A DNA stretch of 56,721 nucleotides from an uncultured Bacilli bacterium (lineage in GTDB: Bacteria; Bacillota_I; Bacilli_A; RF39; UBA660), in assembly GCA_944368815.1 (NCBI GenBank), contig CALVXD010000003.1, forward strand, positions 1-56,721, written 5' to 3'. Shown piece after piece: positions 7,722 to 17,101 of this stretch. A program made the position numbers and the translations under genes. Position 1 is the first letter of the stretch. Each line of letters opens with the position of its first letter. Below the pieces are notes generated by a model. That model had not been told where the DNA came from, did not search any database, and saw nothing but the letters and a program-made list of their open reading frames with translations.

Positions 7722-9410
7722 ATGATAATAGAAAAAATAAATAAGGAAGAAATAACAGAAGACGTATTATCTAATATAGTAAATAGTTTAAATGATATTG
7801 TTAATAAATTAAAAATATCAGATGATATTCCATTTCCTAAGTATAAAGAATTAATAGATAAATTTAATGAAATTAGAGATCATTATCTTACTTTATATTG
7901 GATTAGTTATATTGGATATTTAAAAGATATAAAGAATCCTAAATATTTAAATACAGAGAAAGTAATATCTAGATATGAATCAATTATTGATAATTTAGTA
8001 AATAAATATTTTAAATGTTTGATTAATTATAAACGTAAAGAAGAATTAATTGATTGTATAGGTAAAAGAAATTATGAAATTGCGGGTAATCAAAGTATTA
8101 TAGTAAGTAATGATATAAGTAATTTAAGAATTAGAGAAAAAGAATTATGTATGCAATATAGAAAAACTTTAATGTCTTTAAAATTTATTTTTGATAATAA
8201 GGAAATGAATTTATCAGGATTATCTTCTTATTATAATGTAAGTGATAAAAAATTAAGACAAGAATCATATGATAAAAGATACGAAATATTAGAAAGTTTA
8301 GAAGAAAATTTAGATATCATATTTGATACTCTTGTAAAAGTAAGAACAGAAATTTCAAATAAACTAAAGTTTAATTCTTATGCTGATTTATGTTTTGTTA
8401 AAATGAATAGAATAGGTTATACATATGCTGATTTAGATTTATTAAAAGAAAATGTAAGAAAGTATATTGTACCGATTCTAAATGTTTTAAAAGAACATCA
8501 AAAAGAAAGATTAAATGTATCTAATATTAGTTACTATAATAAAAATTATTTGTTTAATGATGGGAATGCTGTAGTAAAGGTATCTTTAGAAGAACTAATT
8601 TCTAATATTAGTAAAATATTACATAAGTATAATAATAAAGTTGGTATAATGTTTGATACAATGTTAGAAGAAGGATTAATTGATTTAGAAGATAGAGAAG
8701 ATAAAAGTAGTGGTGGAGTTACAACATATTTACCTGATTATAGAATGCCTATATTTATAAAAAAATATATGAATTTAGAAGTTAATGTAACTAGTATATT
8801 TCATGAACTTGGCCATTCTATTCAATTATATTTAAGTAGAAATTTATTGTTTCATGAAAATAGATGGCCTACATTTGATATATGTGAAATATATTCTACA
8901 AGTTTAGAATTTTTAATGTATCCATTTTTAAATATGTTTTTTAAAGAAGATGAAAATAAGTATAAGATTAGGCATTTAACATCAGTAGTATCTTTAATAG
9001 TATCTATGTGTATATCTGATGATTTTCAAAAATATATATATGATAATCCTAATATAAGTAGTGATGATAGAAAAGAATATTGGTTGTATTTAATTAATAA
9101 GTATGGGATTAAAGATAATACTCATTCTTATTTTGATAAAGGAATAGAATGGCAAGCCGATATTAATAGAATAGATGATCCATTTTATGGTATTGATTAT
9201 GCTATTAGTAATATTTGTGCGTTATCATTTTATGATAGAGTAAATAATAATATTGAAGATGCTTTTTCAGATTATTTTGATTTATGTAGTAAAGGTAATA
9301 CTTTATCTTTGAAACGAATAATAAAGAAATATAGGCTTAATAATCCATTTGATAGTAATGATATAAAGAATTTAAGTGATAATATTATAAAAGAAATAGA
9401 TAAGTTATAG
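7722..9410 (+). CDS. M3 family oligoendopeptidase (PepF-like)
   Basis: This 562-residue cytosolic metallopeptidase has the zinc motif HELGHS, with His361 and His365 as ligands and Glu362 as the catalytic base. The third ligand is expected in the ICEIYSTSLEFLMYP segment about 25 residues on. Length and motif position fit the M3B oligoendopeptidase group, which degrades short peptides. No signal peptide is present. It is transcribed alone from its own extended -10 promoter and converges on the LysR gene with only 2 bases between the stops. A bidirectional terminator overlaps both ends. Confidence 0.9.
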   Translation: MIIEKINKEEITEDVLSNIVNSLNDIVNKLKISDDIPFPKYKELIDKFNEIRDHYLTLYWISYIGYLKDIKNPKYLNTEKVISRYESIIDNLVNKYFKCLINYKRKEELIDCIGKRNYEIAGNQSIIVSNDISNLRIREKELCMQYRKTLMSLKFIFDNKEMNLSGLSSYYNVSDKKLRQESYDKRYEILESLEENLDIIFDTLVKVRTEISNKLKFNSYADLCFVKMNRIGYTYADLDLLKENVRKYIVPILNVLKEHQKERLNVSNISYYNKNYLFNDGNAVVKVSLEELISNISKILHKYNNKVGIMFDTMLEEGLIDLEDREDKSSGGVTTYLPDYRMPIFIKKYMNLEVNVTSIFHELGHSIQLYLSRNLLFHENRWPTFDICEIYSTSLEFLMYPFLNMFFKEDENKYKIRHLTSVVSLIVSMCISDDFQKYIYDNPNISSDDRKEYWLYLINKYGIKDNTHSYFDKGIEWQADINRIDDPFYGIDYAISNICALSFYDRVNNNIEDAFSDYFDLCSKGNTLSLKRIIKKYRLNNPFDSNDIKNLSDNIIKEIDKL

Positions 9411-9427
9411 TTCTATTTCTTGTTTTT
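9391..9427. terminator. Bidirectional terminator between the M3 peptidase and LysR genes
   Basis: Arms AAGAAATAGA (9391-9400) and TCTATTTCTT (9412-9421) form a perfect 10-bp stem, with a T-run on the plus strand (9423-9428) and a T-rich run on the minus strand. It overlaps the last codons of both genes. Confidence 0.8.
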
Positions 9428-10306
9428 TATTATTTCAATTAATTTTTTAGTGCTAAAGTTAGGTAAATTATTTTTACATAAGGCTATTCCAATATATCTA
9501 GGGGGAATAATTTCTTTTATTTTAAGTTCAAATAGTTCTTCGTTTTCTAATTCATTTTTGATGTATTCTTTTGTAGCATATCCAATACCAAAACCAATTT
9601 TAGCTAGTGTTACTACTAAAGTATAACTTGCTAGTTCCATATTAGGGTTTAATATAACATTATGTTCTTTAGCAAAATTGTCTATAAAATCTCTAGTATT
9701 AGATTCTTTTGTTTGTAATATTAAAGGATAATTATTTAAGTCTTTAATAGATAAATTTAAATTATTTAAGTTTAAATAATCTTTATTAATTACAAAACAA
9801 TCATTAATTTCTTTACACTTTATAATTTCAATATCATCATCATATTTTTTATTATTTAAATTTAATATTACAATATCAATAAGTCCATTTCTAAGTTTAG
9901 TTAAAAGTTCACTAGATATATTAGTATTAATCATAATATCGATATTGGGATATAACTTATGAAATTTTTCTAAATATGGAAGTAAGAATTCTTTTGTTAA
10001 AGTAGTACTTATTCCTATTCTAATACAACCTGTTTCTAAATTAATTAAATCAGTAAATTTATTTTCAGCACTTGTTATATATTCAATTGCTTTTTTTATG
10101 TAGTTATAAAATTCTTTCCCTTCACTTGTTAAAATAACTCCTCGTTTAGTTCTAATAAATAGGGTGCCCCCTAGTTGTTCTTCAAGATTTTTTATTGATT
10201 TACTAATCGCCGGTTGTGATATGTTTAATTCTTTGGCAGCAGCAGTAATATTACCGTTATTAGCAACAGTATAAAAAATTCTATATAATTCAAAATCAAT
10301 ATTCAT
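9413..10306 (-). CDS. LysR family transcriptional regulator
   Basis: This 297-residue protein has the LysR N-terminal helix-turn-helix (residues 3-62: YTVANNGNITAAAKELNISQPAISKSIKNLEEQLGGTLF) and a C-terminal effector-binding domain from about residue 90. Members bind as tetramers and often regulate a divergent neighbour. The divergent neighbour here is coaE, 78-87 bp away, but no classical T-N11-A site was confirmed there. The effector cannot be told from the sequence. The start follows CAGGAGGTTATT on the minus strand. Confidence 0.92.
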   Translation of the reverse strand: MNIDFELYRIFYTVANNGNITAAAKELNISQPAISKSIKNLEEQLGGTLFIRTKRGVILTSEGKEFYNYIKKAIEYITSAENKFTDLINLETGCIRIGISTTLTKEFLLPYLEKFHKLYPNIDIMINTNISSELLTKLRNGLIDIVILNLNNKKYDDDIEIIKCKEINDCFVINKDYLNLNNLNLSIKDLNNYPLILQTKESNTRDFIDNFAKEHNVILNPNMELASYTLVVTLAKIGFGIGYATKEYIKNELENEELFELKIKEIIPPRYIGIALCKNNLPNFSTKKLIEIIKNKK

Positions 10307-10393
10307 AATAACCTCCTGTTATAATAGACATAATAAATATGTATTTTAATTATAACAAAAAAGATTATATAATACAATTAGGAAGTGAGAAAA

Positions 10394-10951
10394 ATGATTA
10401 TAGGATTATGTGGAAAATCAGGAAGTGGTAAAACAACTTTAGCACAAGAACTTATTAAACAATGTAAGCATAAAGTAGTTCACTTAGATATTGATAAAGT
10501 TGGACATAATGTTTTAACTGTTAAAGAAGTACAACAAGAGTTAATAAATAATTTTGGTAGTTCCATTGTTAATGATGATACAGTGAATAGAAAAAAACTA
10601 AGTAGTATAGTTTTTGAGTCAAAAGATAAAATGAATATATTAGAGAATATTACTTGGAAATATATGGAAATATATATTGATAATTTTTTAAAAGAAAATA
10701 AAGATAATATTGTTATATTAGATTGGATACTACTTCCTAAAACTAAATATTTTAGTATGTGTAATATAAAAGTTCTTTTAGATATTTCTTATGAAATAAG
10801 AAAAGAAAGAGTAATAAATAGAGATAATATAACAGAATTTAATTTTCAATTAAGAGATAGTGCAAGTATTATATATAATCATAAAGACTTTGATTATATA
10901 TTTGATAATACTAATGAAGAAAATATTAAAAGGTTGGTGAAAAGAATATGA
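10394..10951 (+). CDS. coaE: Dephospho-CoA kinase
   Basis: This enzyme phosphorylates the 3-prime hydroxyl of dephospho-CoA, the last step of CoA synthesis. The 185-residue protein begins MIIGLCGKSGSGKTT, a P-loop at residues 6-14. It continues with HLDIDKVGHNVL, the equivalent of the family's DAD..AH motif, and RKERVINRD in the lid region. The ATG at 10394 is preferred over the in-frame GTG at 10385, because the AGGAAGTGAG binding site would overlap the GTG. The gene ends in ATGA shared with coaD, and that pairing with the preceding enzyme of the pathway supports the call. Sequence identity to classical CoaE looks modest. Confidence 0.85.
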   Translation: MIIGLCGKSGSGKTTLAQELIKQCKHKVVHLDIDKVGHNVLTVKEVQQELINNFGSSIVNDDTVNRKKLSSIVFESKDKMNILENITWKYMEIYIDNFLKENKDNIVILDWILLPKTKYFSMCNIKVLLDISYEIRKERVINRDNITEFNFQLRDSASIIYNHKDFDYIFDNTNEENIKRLVKRI

Positions 10952-11436
10952 CAAGAGTATTATATCCGGGAAGTTTTGATCCAATAACAAAAGGACATAT
11001 GAATGTCATTAAACAAGCAAGCGATTTATTTGATGAAGTTATTGTGGCAGTTCTTCAAAATTCTAGTAAAAAAACAGGACTATTTACAATAGAAGAGAGA
11101 TTAGAAATCATAAAGGAACTATATAAAGAAGTAAATAATATAAAGGCAGTATCAGGAAGTGGTGCTGCAGTAGACATTGCTATGTTATATAAATGTAGAG
11201 CTATAGTAAGAGGTCTCAGGGGATTATCAGACTATGATTATGAAGTTAGTTTAAACTATATAAATAAAGATATTTCTAATGGAGAAGTAAATACAATATG
11301 TTTATTTGCAGATAAAGATTATCAGTTTATATCTTCAAGTGTGGTTAAAGAAGTATTTAATTTAGATAAAGATATATCTAAATATGTAGATCCACTTGTA
11401 AAAGAGAAAATGTTAATTAAGAAAAGAGGTATATAA
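10948..11436 (+). CDS. coaD: Phosphopantetheine adenylyltransferase
   Basis: CoaD transfers AMP from ATP to 4-prime-phosphopantetheine to give dephospho-CoA. The 162-residue protein starts MTRVLYPGSFDPITKGH, the nucleotidyltransferase T/HxGH motif, with KGH at residues 15-17. It also has RGLRGLSDYDYE and the ISSSVVKE signature near the C-terminus. Length matches the family (about 160 residues). It overlaps coaE by 4 bases, so the two final CoA enzymes are translationally coupled. The MBL-fold gene follows after one base. Confidence 0.97.
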   Translation: MTRVLYPGSFDPITKGHMNVIKQASDLFDEVIVAVLQNSSKKTGLFTIEERLEIIKELYKEVNNIKAVSGSGAAVDIAMLYKCRAIVRGLRGLSDYDYEVSLNYINKDISNGEVNTICLFADKDYQFISSSVVKEVFNLDKDISKYVDPLVKEKMLIKKRGI

Positions 11437-11437
11437 T

Positions 11438-12262
11438 ATGGATGAAATAAAAATAACACCACTTGGGACTGTTTCACCTTACTGTAAAGGTAATATGAAT
11501 TGTCCAGGATTTTTAGTAGAAACTAATCAAGAAAAAATATTACTTGACTGTGGCAATGGAATAACTAGATATTTAGATTTAGTAAAAGATTTAAATAATT
11601 TAACAATTATAATAAGTCATTTACATAAAGATCATTATGGAGACTTACTTAGTATTGCTCAAAGTTCTTATGTTTTAAAAAGACTAGGATACCTTCAAGA
11701 AAAAATTAAGGTATATATTCCTAAAGGTGATAAAATTAAGGTTGAAGAAGATTACAAAGATAGTGATGGTTGGGGTGCGTCTAGAACGGTTAAAAAGAAT
11801 CTATTAGACTTTGATTATATAATGGATTTAAGTAAAGTAGGATACTTAGAAATAATACCTTATGATGATAAGTCTAAATTAAGTTTTGATAATATGGAGT
11901 TAAGTTTTTCGAAAAATCCTCATCAAATAATTACTTATAGTACTAAATTGGAAACCGAAGGATTAAAATTAGTATATTCTAGTGATACAGGTTATTGTGG
12001 TAACTCTTTAGAAGAGTTTGCTAAAGATGCTAATTTATTAATATGTGAATCAACTTTTTTAAGAGGGCAAATAAAAAGTGAAGATAGTCATTTATTTGCA
12101 TATGAAGCAGGATTTATTGCTAAAAACGCTAATGCAGAAAGACTGTTATTAACACACTTTTGGCCAGAAATAGATAAGCAAAATTATGTAGATGAAGCAA
12201 AAGAGTATTTTGATAATGTGGAATCTGCAGTTGAAGGAAAGGTACTAAGGTTAAAAAGATAA
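11438..12262 (+). CDS. MBL-fold metallo-hydrolase, RNase Z-like subgroup
   Basis: This 274-residue protein has the dinuclear-metal motif SHLHKDHYGD (His61, His63, Asp65, His66), a later His in KNPHQI, the metal-bridging Asp in YSSDTGY and a distal His in LLTHFWPE. This arrangement is typical of the RNase Z/ElaC-like branch of metallo-beta-lactamase-fold hydrolases. The exosite arm of true RNase Z is not evident, so tRNA processing is not claimed. The substrate is unknown. It is the third gene of the coaE-coaD operon and is followed by the Nudix-PHP gene after one base. Confidence 0.85.
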   Translation: MDEIKITPLGTVSPYCKGNMNCPGFLVETNQEKILLDCGNGITRYLDLVKDLNNLTIIISHLHKDHYGDLLSIAQSSYVLKRLGYLQEKIKVYIPKGDKIKVEEDYKDSDGWGASRTVKKNLLDFDYIMDLSKVGYLEIIPYDDKSKLSFDNMELSFSKNPHQIITYSTKLETEGLKLVYSSDTGYCGNSLEEFAKDANLLICESTFLRGQIKSEDSHLFAYEAGFIAKNANAERLLLTHFWPEIDKQNYVDEAKEYFDNVESAVEGKVLRLKR

Positions 12263-12263
12263 G

Positions 12264-13703
12264 ATGGAAAAAATAGTAAATAATAAATATGGTTTAAAAG
12301 ATAATAATTTAGATAAGATTACTAATAAAGTAAGAGTTGTATTAATTGATGATAAACTTAATACAATAATTGTAAATTATGCTAATAATATTATGTTTCC
12401 CGGTGGTAAAGTAGATAATGGAGAAAACGATGAACAAGCTTTAATAAGAGAAATAAGAGAAGAGTTAGGTATTGATTTAAGTAGTAATGATATTATCCCG
12501 TTTATAGAATATTATAATTATCTAAAAGATTATCCTACTAGAGATGGTAATATTATAAATAAATTAAATAAAACTAAATATTATATTGTGAAGATTAATA
12601 AAAAAAGTAATTTAAGCAAAAGAGTACTTACTAAATCAGAAATGAATAATAAATTTGAAATTATAGATATTAATTTAACTAATATAAAAAATTATCTTTT
12701 GAATTATAATTCTAATAATCCAAGATTTTTAAGTTTTAAAGAAGAGTTAATAGATATTTTAAATAGTATATATAATTTCTTAAATAAAGAAGAAAGTGAT
12801 ATAAATGGTAAAGAAAAAATAATTGATTTACACACTCACACTAATTATTCTGATGGAGAACTATCTCCAATGGAATTAATTAAGTTGGCAATAGAAAAAA
12901 ATATAGGAACTATTGCTATAACTGATCATGATACACTAGAAGGAATTAAACAAATAGATAGAAGTAATCCATTAATAGTTAATTCTGGTATTAGAGTAAT
13001 AGATGGTATTGAACTATCTGCAAAAGTAACTAAAGGTAGAATGCATATTTTAGGATACGGAATAGATTTAGATAATAAGGAATTAAATGAAAAAATGAGT
13101 ATATTAAAAGATAATAGTATTAATTCTGTTTTATCAATTATGGAACAAATAAAGAGAGATTATGGAATAAGATTTAGTTATAATGATATAAAATCTTTAG
13201 TTAATGCTAATCATAATTTAGGAAGACCTGATTTAGCTAGATTATGTATTAAATATGGGTATGCTAAAACAGTACAAGAAGCATTTGATAAATATTTAAT
13301 TGATGCTTATAATAAGACTAGACAAGTAGGTAAGGGCATTCTTTATCAAGAATGTATTGATTTAATTTTAAATAGTGGTGGTATACCTGTACTTGCACAT
13401 CCTAAATCTTTAGAATTGTCTAAAAAAGAATTTTTAATATTATTAAGAGAAATGATTACGAGTGGCTTAAAAGGTATTGAAGTATATCATTCTAGTTATA
13501 CAAAAGAAGAGATGGAATATTATTTAAGCATAGCAAATAAGTATAATTTACTAATAAGTGGTGGTAGTGATTATCATGGTAAGTCAGTAAAATCTGAAAT
13601 AGAATTAGGAACTGGTAAAAATAATCTTAAAATAAAGGAATTAACAATATTAGATAGTTTAAATTTTTGGAGAAATATTATTATTGTATTCCTTTTTTTG
13701 TAA
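12264..13703 (+). CDS. Fused Nudix hydrolase and PHP-domain phosphoesterase
   Basis: This 479-residue protein joins two hydrolases in one unbroken frame. Residues 1 to about 150 form a Nudix domain with a complete Nudix box at 48-70 (G-x5-E-x7-REIREELGI). Residues from about 187 to 460 form a PHP domain of the YciV/TrpH (RNase AM) type: IDLHTHTNYSDGE with H190 and H192, then ITDHDTLEGI, the metal-binding VLAHPKS and SGGSDYHG. Nudix domains cleave nucleoside diphosphates linked to another moiety, while YciV-type PHP enzymes release 5-prime nucleotides. The last residues (NIIIVFLFL) overlap an A/T-rich tail. No internal start with a binding site is seen at the domain border, so the fusion looks real. 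Confidence 0.85.
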   Translation: MEKIVNNKYGLKDNNLDKITNKVRVVLIDDKLNTIIVNYANNIMFPGGKVDNGENDEQALIREIREELGIDLSSNDIIPFIEYYNYLKDYPTRDGNIINKLNKTKYYIVKINKKSNLSKRVLTKSEMNNKFEIIDINLTNIKNYLLNYNSNNPRFLSFKEELIDILNSIYNFLNKEESDINGKEKIIDLHTHTNYSDGELSPMELIKLAIEKNIGTIAITDHDTLEGIKQIDRSNPLIVNSGIRVIDGIELSAKVTKGRMHILGYGIDLDNKELNEKMSILKDNSINSVLSIMEQIKRDYGIRFSYNDIKSLVNANHNLGRPDLARLCIKYGYAKTVQEAFDKYLIDAYNKTRQVGKGILYQECIDLILNSGGIPVLAHPKSLELSKKEFLILLREMITSGLKGIEVYHSSYTKEEMEYYLSIANKYNLLISGGSDYHGKSVKSEIELGTGKNNLKIKELTILDSLNFWRNIIIVFLFL

Positions 13704-13742
13704 AATGTGTGTTACAATGTAGTTGGGTTTGGAGGCTTTGTT

Positions 13743-15299
13743 ATGAAAAATGAAACATTAAAACAAATTATAAGTCAAATTAAGAAATATCATTTAACTG
13801 AGACTTTCTCAGATATAGAACAGTTTAAAAATCGGATTTCAAGTCTAAGCGATAATCAAATAAATAATTTTCTTAGTTTGGATATAGACTATGAAGAAAT
13901 AGAAAACATCAATTATTTATTAATTAATGAAGATTTATTAAAATGTGCAGATTATAATCAAAAAGTAACTGCAATTGCAACTTTAAAAAATGGCGAAGGT
14001 TGTTGGCATTTATTTGATTATTTATGTAACCCTAATTTTTTAAAGAGTGAAAAATTTTATAAGGATATAGAAATGTTAAGTAAAGCAGATACTGCTAGAT
14101 ATGGTTTAACGATATTAGGAGAAGACGCCTTTATAAATAGTCCATACCATGATGAAGATTTAAAACTACTTGTTGAAACACATGATACTCAAAAAGATAA
14201 TCCTTTAGATTTTGTAGTATCAGATGCTATTGCAATGGTTGCTAGTAATAGTGATTCCATAAAAAGTCCATATCATAGGGAAGATATGAAATTAATAGCA
14301 AAAGTAGGAAGTGAATGTTTACAAACAAAAGGTTCATATCCTGAAAGTCGTTTAAATTATTTAGCAATAGACAAAGTATCTTTATCAGATAAATATCATA
14401 TAGAAAATATGAAAATATTAGCGACTAATCCTATTGCTAGTGAATTTTTATACATTATAATGACTGATTCTAAATTTATAAAAGGTAAAAATTATCGTAA
14501 AGAAGTAGAAGCACTAGTAAATGCTAAAAGTAAAGTGACTGCTAGGGCATTATATTATTATATAGTTAATCCTAATAGGAAATATTTATCTGATTTAGAT
14601 TATTTAGATGATTGTGATTATAATGTAAGTGATGTGCACATATCAGATAGAAATTGTGTTTCGGGTAATAGAGATCCAGAATATTTAAAATATTTAACAA
14701 AAATAAATGAATTTGATGATAAATATGTTATGTATTTTGTTTCCTTATTAATGAATCCATATTTTATAGAAAGTGAATATAAAAAATTTGATTTAGAATT
14801 ATTACAAAATATTTCTAATAGAGAAATATTTATGGATTTATATATATTTCTGACGGATGTAAATTCATTAAGTAGTAATCATCATAAGAAAGATGCTGTT
14901 ATTATAAGTCGAACAGAATCTAAAAATATTCGCAAACTATTATTAAGAAAAGCAATAGATAAATATAGTTTTAATGAAGTTGATCATGAATATGATATGA
15001 ATTATATTTCTAGACTTAATTTAAATTTAATTGATAAAGATATATTTAATGAAATAAGCTATTATTTATTTACAGGAAAAGGAATAAAAGATTTACAACG
15101 AAAAGAGAAGTTAGAAAAACTTATGGAAGGAATATTAGTGGAAAGAACTAGTAGTATATCTTCTTATTTAGATTCTTTAGAAAATGAATTAAATAAAGAT
15201 GGAAGTGGTGATTCACAAATGGTTGAATCTATGCTCAAAATTGAATCAAGCCCTAAATCTAAAATTTTAAGTTTATTAAAAAAATATATACAAAAATAG
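13743..15299 (+). CDS. Unassigned repeat protein
   Basis: No family is recognised with confidence in this 518-residue cytosolic protein. The ATG at 13743 is chosen because GGTTTGGAGG precedes it; an in-frame GTG at 13707 lies inside the extended -10 region (TGTTACAAT at 13710-13718). The protein repeats one pattern at roughly 40-60 residue steps: LKSEKFYKDIEMLSKA, INSPYHDEDLKLLVE, IKSPYHREDMKLIAK, LSDKYHIENMKILAT, IKGKNYRKEVEALVN, IESEYKKFDLELLQN, LSSNHHKKDAVIISR. The pattern suggests a helical solenoid, likely a binding scaffold. It converges on a frameshifted minus-strand gene. Confidence 0.75.
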   Translation: MKNETLKQIISQIKKYHLTETFSDIEQFKNRISSLSDNQINNFLSLDIDYEEIENINYLLINEDLLKCADYNQKVTAIATLKNGEGCWHLFDYLCNPNFLKSEKFYKDIEMLSKADTARYGLTILGEDAFINSPYHDEDLKLLVETHDTQKDNPLDFVVSDAIAMVASNSDSIKSPYHREDMKLIAKVGSECLQTKGSYPESRLNYLAIDKVSLSDKYHIENMKILATNPIASEFLYIIMTDSKFIKGKNYRKEVEALVNAKSKVTARALYYYIVNPNRKYLSDLDYLDDCDYNVSDVHISDRNCVSGNRDPEYLKYLTKINEFDDKYVMYFVSLLMNPYFIESEYKKFDLELLQNISNREIFMDLYIFLTDVNSLSSNHHKKDAVIISRTESKNIRKLLLRKAIDKYSFNEVDHEYDMNYISRLNLNLIDKDIFNEISYYLFTGKGIKDLQRKEKLEKLMEGILVERTSSISSYLDSLENELNKDGSGDSQMVESMLKIESSPKSKILSLLKKYIQK

Positions 15300-15347
15300 A
15301 AGAATTACATTTATATTTTTCTATAATAATATATGATTTAGTATAGA

Positions 15348-15377
15348 AAAAGTAGACTTTTATACAGGTCTACTTTT
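15348..15377. terminator. Bidirectional terminator
   Basis: Arms AAAAGTAGAC (15348-15357) and GTCTACTTTT (15368-15377) form a perfect 10-bp stem with U-rich flanks on both strands. It lies between converging genes. Confidence 0.8.
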
Positions 15378-15402
15378 ATAATGTCAGTTAATATGTTATA
15401 TA

Positions 15403-15765
15403 TTATTTTTTATGTTGCGTTAATTTTTTTGTTAAACTACTATTTTCCCCTTGAGTATTTTTAGGATCATAAGCACCTAATGCTTTTTTTAATGCTATTT
15501 TTAATTGTAATAATTTAGCTATCATGCTTAAGTCTTTTTCTTTATTATGAAAATGATTATATTTATCACATAATTCTATTAAAGTAAAATTATCAAAATT
15601 CATAAATGTTTCTTTTGATATAGTGATTATGCTAGGACCTAAATCAGGTCTTCTTTTAATAAAATCAACTACTTTATTTAAACTTTCCTCTGTATGTGAA
15701 AATTTACTTATAGCGCGACTTATAAAATAATCTAATGTACATAATTCTTCATCTGTATATATTTT
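15403..15765 (-). pseudogene. C-terminal part of a frameshifted gene
   Basis: This minus-strand frame is open for 120 codons and directly continues the neighbouring 261-residue reading frame, shifted by one base. The frame is closed upstream by a TGA that overlaps the shift site, and its only ATG lies at 15603, 54 codons in. It encodes IYTDEELCTLDYFISRAISK and onwards, ending SSLTKKLTQHKK. Dropping one base from the A5 run (T5 on the plus strand, 15762-15766) fuses both parts into one protein of about 376 residues. It is either a real inactivating insertion or a homopolymer sequencing error. The function is unknown. Confidence 0.7.
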
Positions 15766-16534
15766 TCATCATTAAACTTAGGTCAGATAGGTGATTGGAA
15801 AATCCTTTTGTTTTCATTAAATTGTTTAATCTATCACGAACTTCTTCTGAAAAATTTTCTCTATAACTATTATTAATTAATCTTAATTGTTCTTCAGTTG
15901 CTTTTATATAAGTTTCATCTGTAAATGTATCTAAATTTGCTTTCTCAAATAAATGTTCTAATTCATCATAACATGTTTTTTTATTTGAAATATTTTTAAT
16001 TAAATCATATTTTAAATTAATTAATTTTACGAATCTTTGAATATATTGTTCTTTTTTTTCTTCAGTTAGACCTTCTATACTTTTAGCGAAGTTTCTAAAA
16101 ATATATCCACAAGTTTTAATCATTTCAATATATTTTTCCTTTTCAAATCTTGAAGAAATTGATTTATCTAAATATTGAAAATTAATATGATAATTTCTAT
16201 TAAACTCAATATCTTCTTTTATTAAATCGCGCAATAAATCTATATTATCATAATATAAAGCAGTATAGTATAATGCTAAAGATATCCTTATTTTTTTATT
16301 TTCATATTCATCAACAATTGGAAGAATTGTATAAATTAGATTTCCTTTTGGGTCTTTTTGAAGATTTTTAAAATTAGCATTAATTAAATCGTTTAATACA
16401 ATAGCCATTTTTTTATCTATTTCTGTCTCTTTTTCTTTTTCTAATTTAATATTATTTTTAACCATGCCTTTAATTTCATTTAATGTTTCTAAAACATAAA
16501 TATTAATAAAATCATTTTTGTTTGTTGTTTCCAT
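15749..16534 (-). CDS. Unassigned protein, N-terminal part of a frameshifted gene
   Basis: This 261-residue cytosolic protein is rich in Lys, Glu and Asn and mainly helical by composition. No family is recognised. The start follows AGGGAAG on the minus strand. The frame stops right after an A5 run (M256-K257-N-I-Y-R-stop), and the coding character continues in the shifted frame down to 15403. The intact ancestor was therefore probably about 376 residues. The next gene upstream (17102) is divergent, across a 567-bp gap. Confidence 0.65.
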   Translation of the reverse strand: METTNKNDFINIYVLETLNEIKGMVKNNIKLEKEKETEIDKKMAIVLNDLINANFKNLQKDPKGNLIYTILPIVDEYENKKIRISLALYYTALYYDNIDLLRDLIKEDIEFNRNYHINFQYLDKSISSRFEKEKYIEMIKTCGYIFRNFAKSIEGLTEEKKEQYIQRFVKLINLKYDLIKNISNKKTCYDELEHLFEKANLDTFTDETYIKATEEQLRLINNSYRENFSEEVRDRLNNLMKTKGFSNHLSDLSLMMKNIYR

Positions 16535-17101
16535 AAAAACTTCCCTAATATTTTAGTGCACATAAAGTAACCTTTATATGTGATTACTATTATATATCAA
16601 TATTAATTAAATGACAATACTTTTTAATGAAATAATAAGAGTAATTAATAAGGAAATATTTTTAGTAGGTTAATAAATTTGATTAGTATAGATTAGTATA
16701 GATATATAGACACAAAAAGGCTAGAAATGTAATACAATAATTATCAATGAAGGGAAGTGTCATCTATACTAACACCATTTTATGAATTGCTAAACATAAA
16801 AGAGAAAGTTAATTTAAAGAAAAAACAAAATTTAACTATAAAATATATAGAAAATTTAAAAATAATTTTATAAACATAAAAAAATCAAATGAAATTACTT
16901 AATTTATTATTAGATAAAAAAGATTTTGTAATATTTTGTTAAATTTATGTTAATTTGTATACAAATATGAATCTCTAAATTATATTATTCAAATATATAG
17001 AGTGAACTTTATATAAAATTTTATAAAAAACAGTATATTTTATTTAAATACCTTGATTTTAAAAATAAAAGAATGTAAAATTATAAACAGGAGGTATAAA
17101 T
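16535..17101. other. 567-bp AT-rich divergent intergenic region
   Basis: No gene longer than about 20 codons with a binding site was found. The region holds a 10-bp tandem repeat (GATTAGTATA twice, 16681-16700, plus a partial third copy). An inverted copy of its core (ATCTATACTAA, 16762-16772) lies about 70 bp away and could pair with TTAGTATAGAT at 16683-16693 or 16693-16703. The rest is A/T-rich with no structured RNA that I recognise. The promoter for the 17102 gene lies at its right end. Confidence 0.5.
17053..17081 (+). promoter_or_regulatory. Promoter of the thioredoxin-like gene
   Basis: TTGATT (17053-17058) and TAAAAT (17076-17081) have a 17-bp spacer. CAGGAGGT precedes the ATG at 17102. 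Confidence 0.75.

Noticed and set aside
10385..10393. GTG start of coaE
   Set aside because: It would sit inside the AGGAAGTGAG binding site that serves the ATG at 10394.
10948..10951. Mycoplasma-type code with TGA as Trp
   Set aside because: TGA ends coaE in the ATGA overlap with coaD and ends several other genes, and Trp is encoded by TGG throughout.
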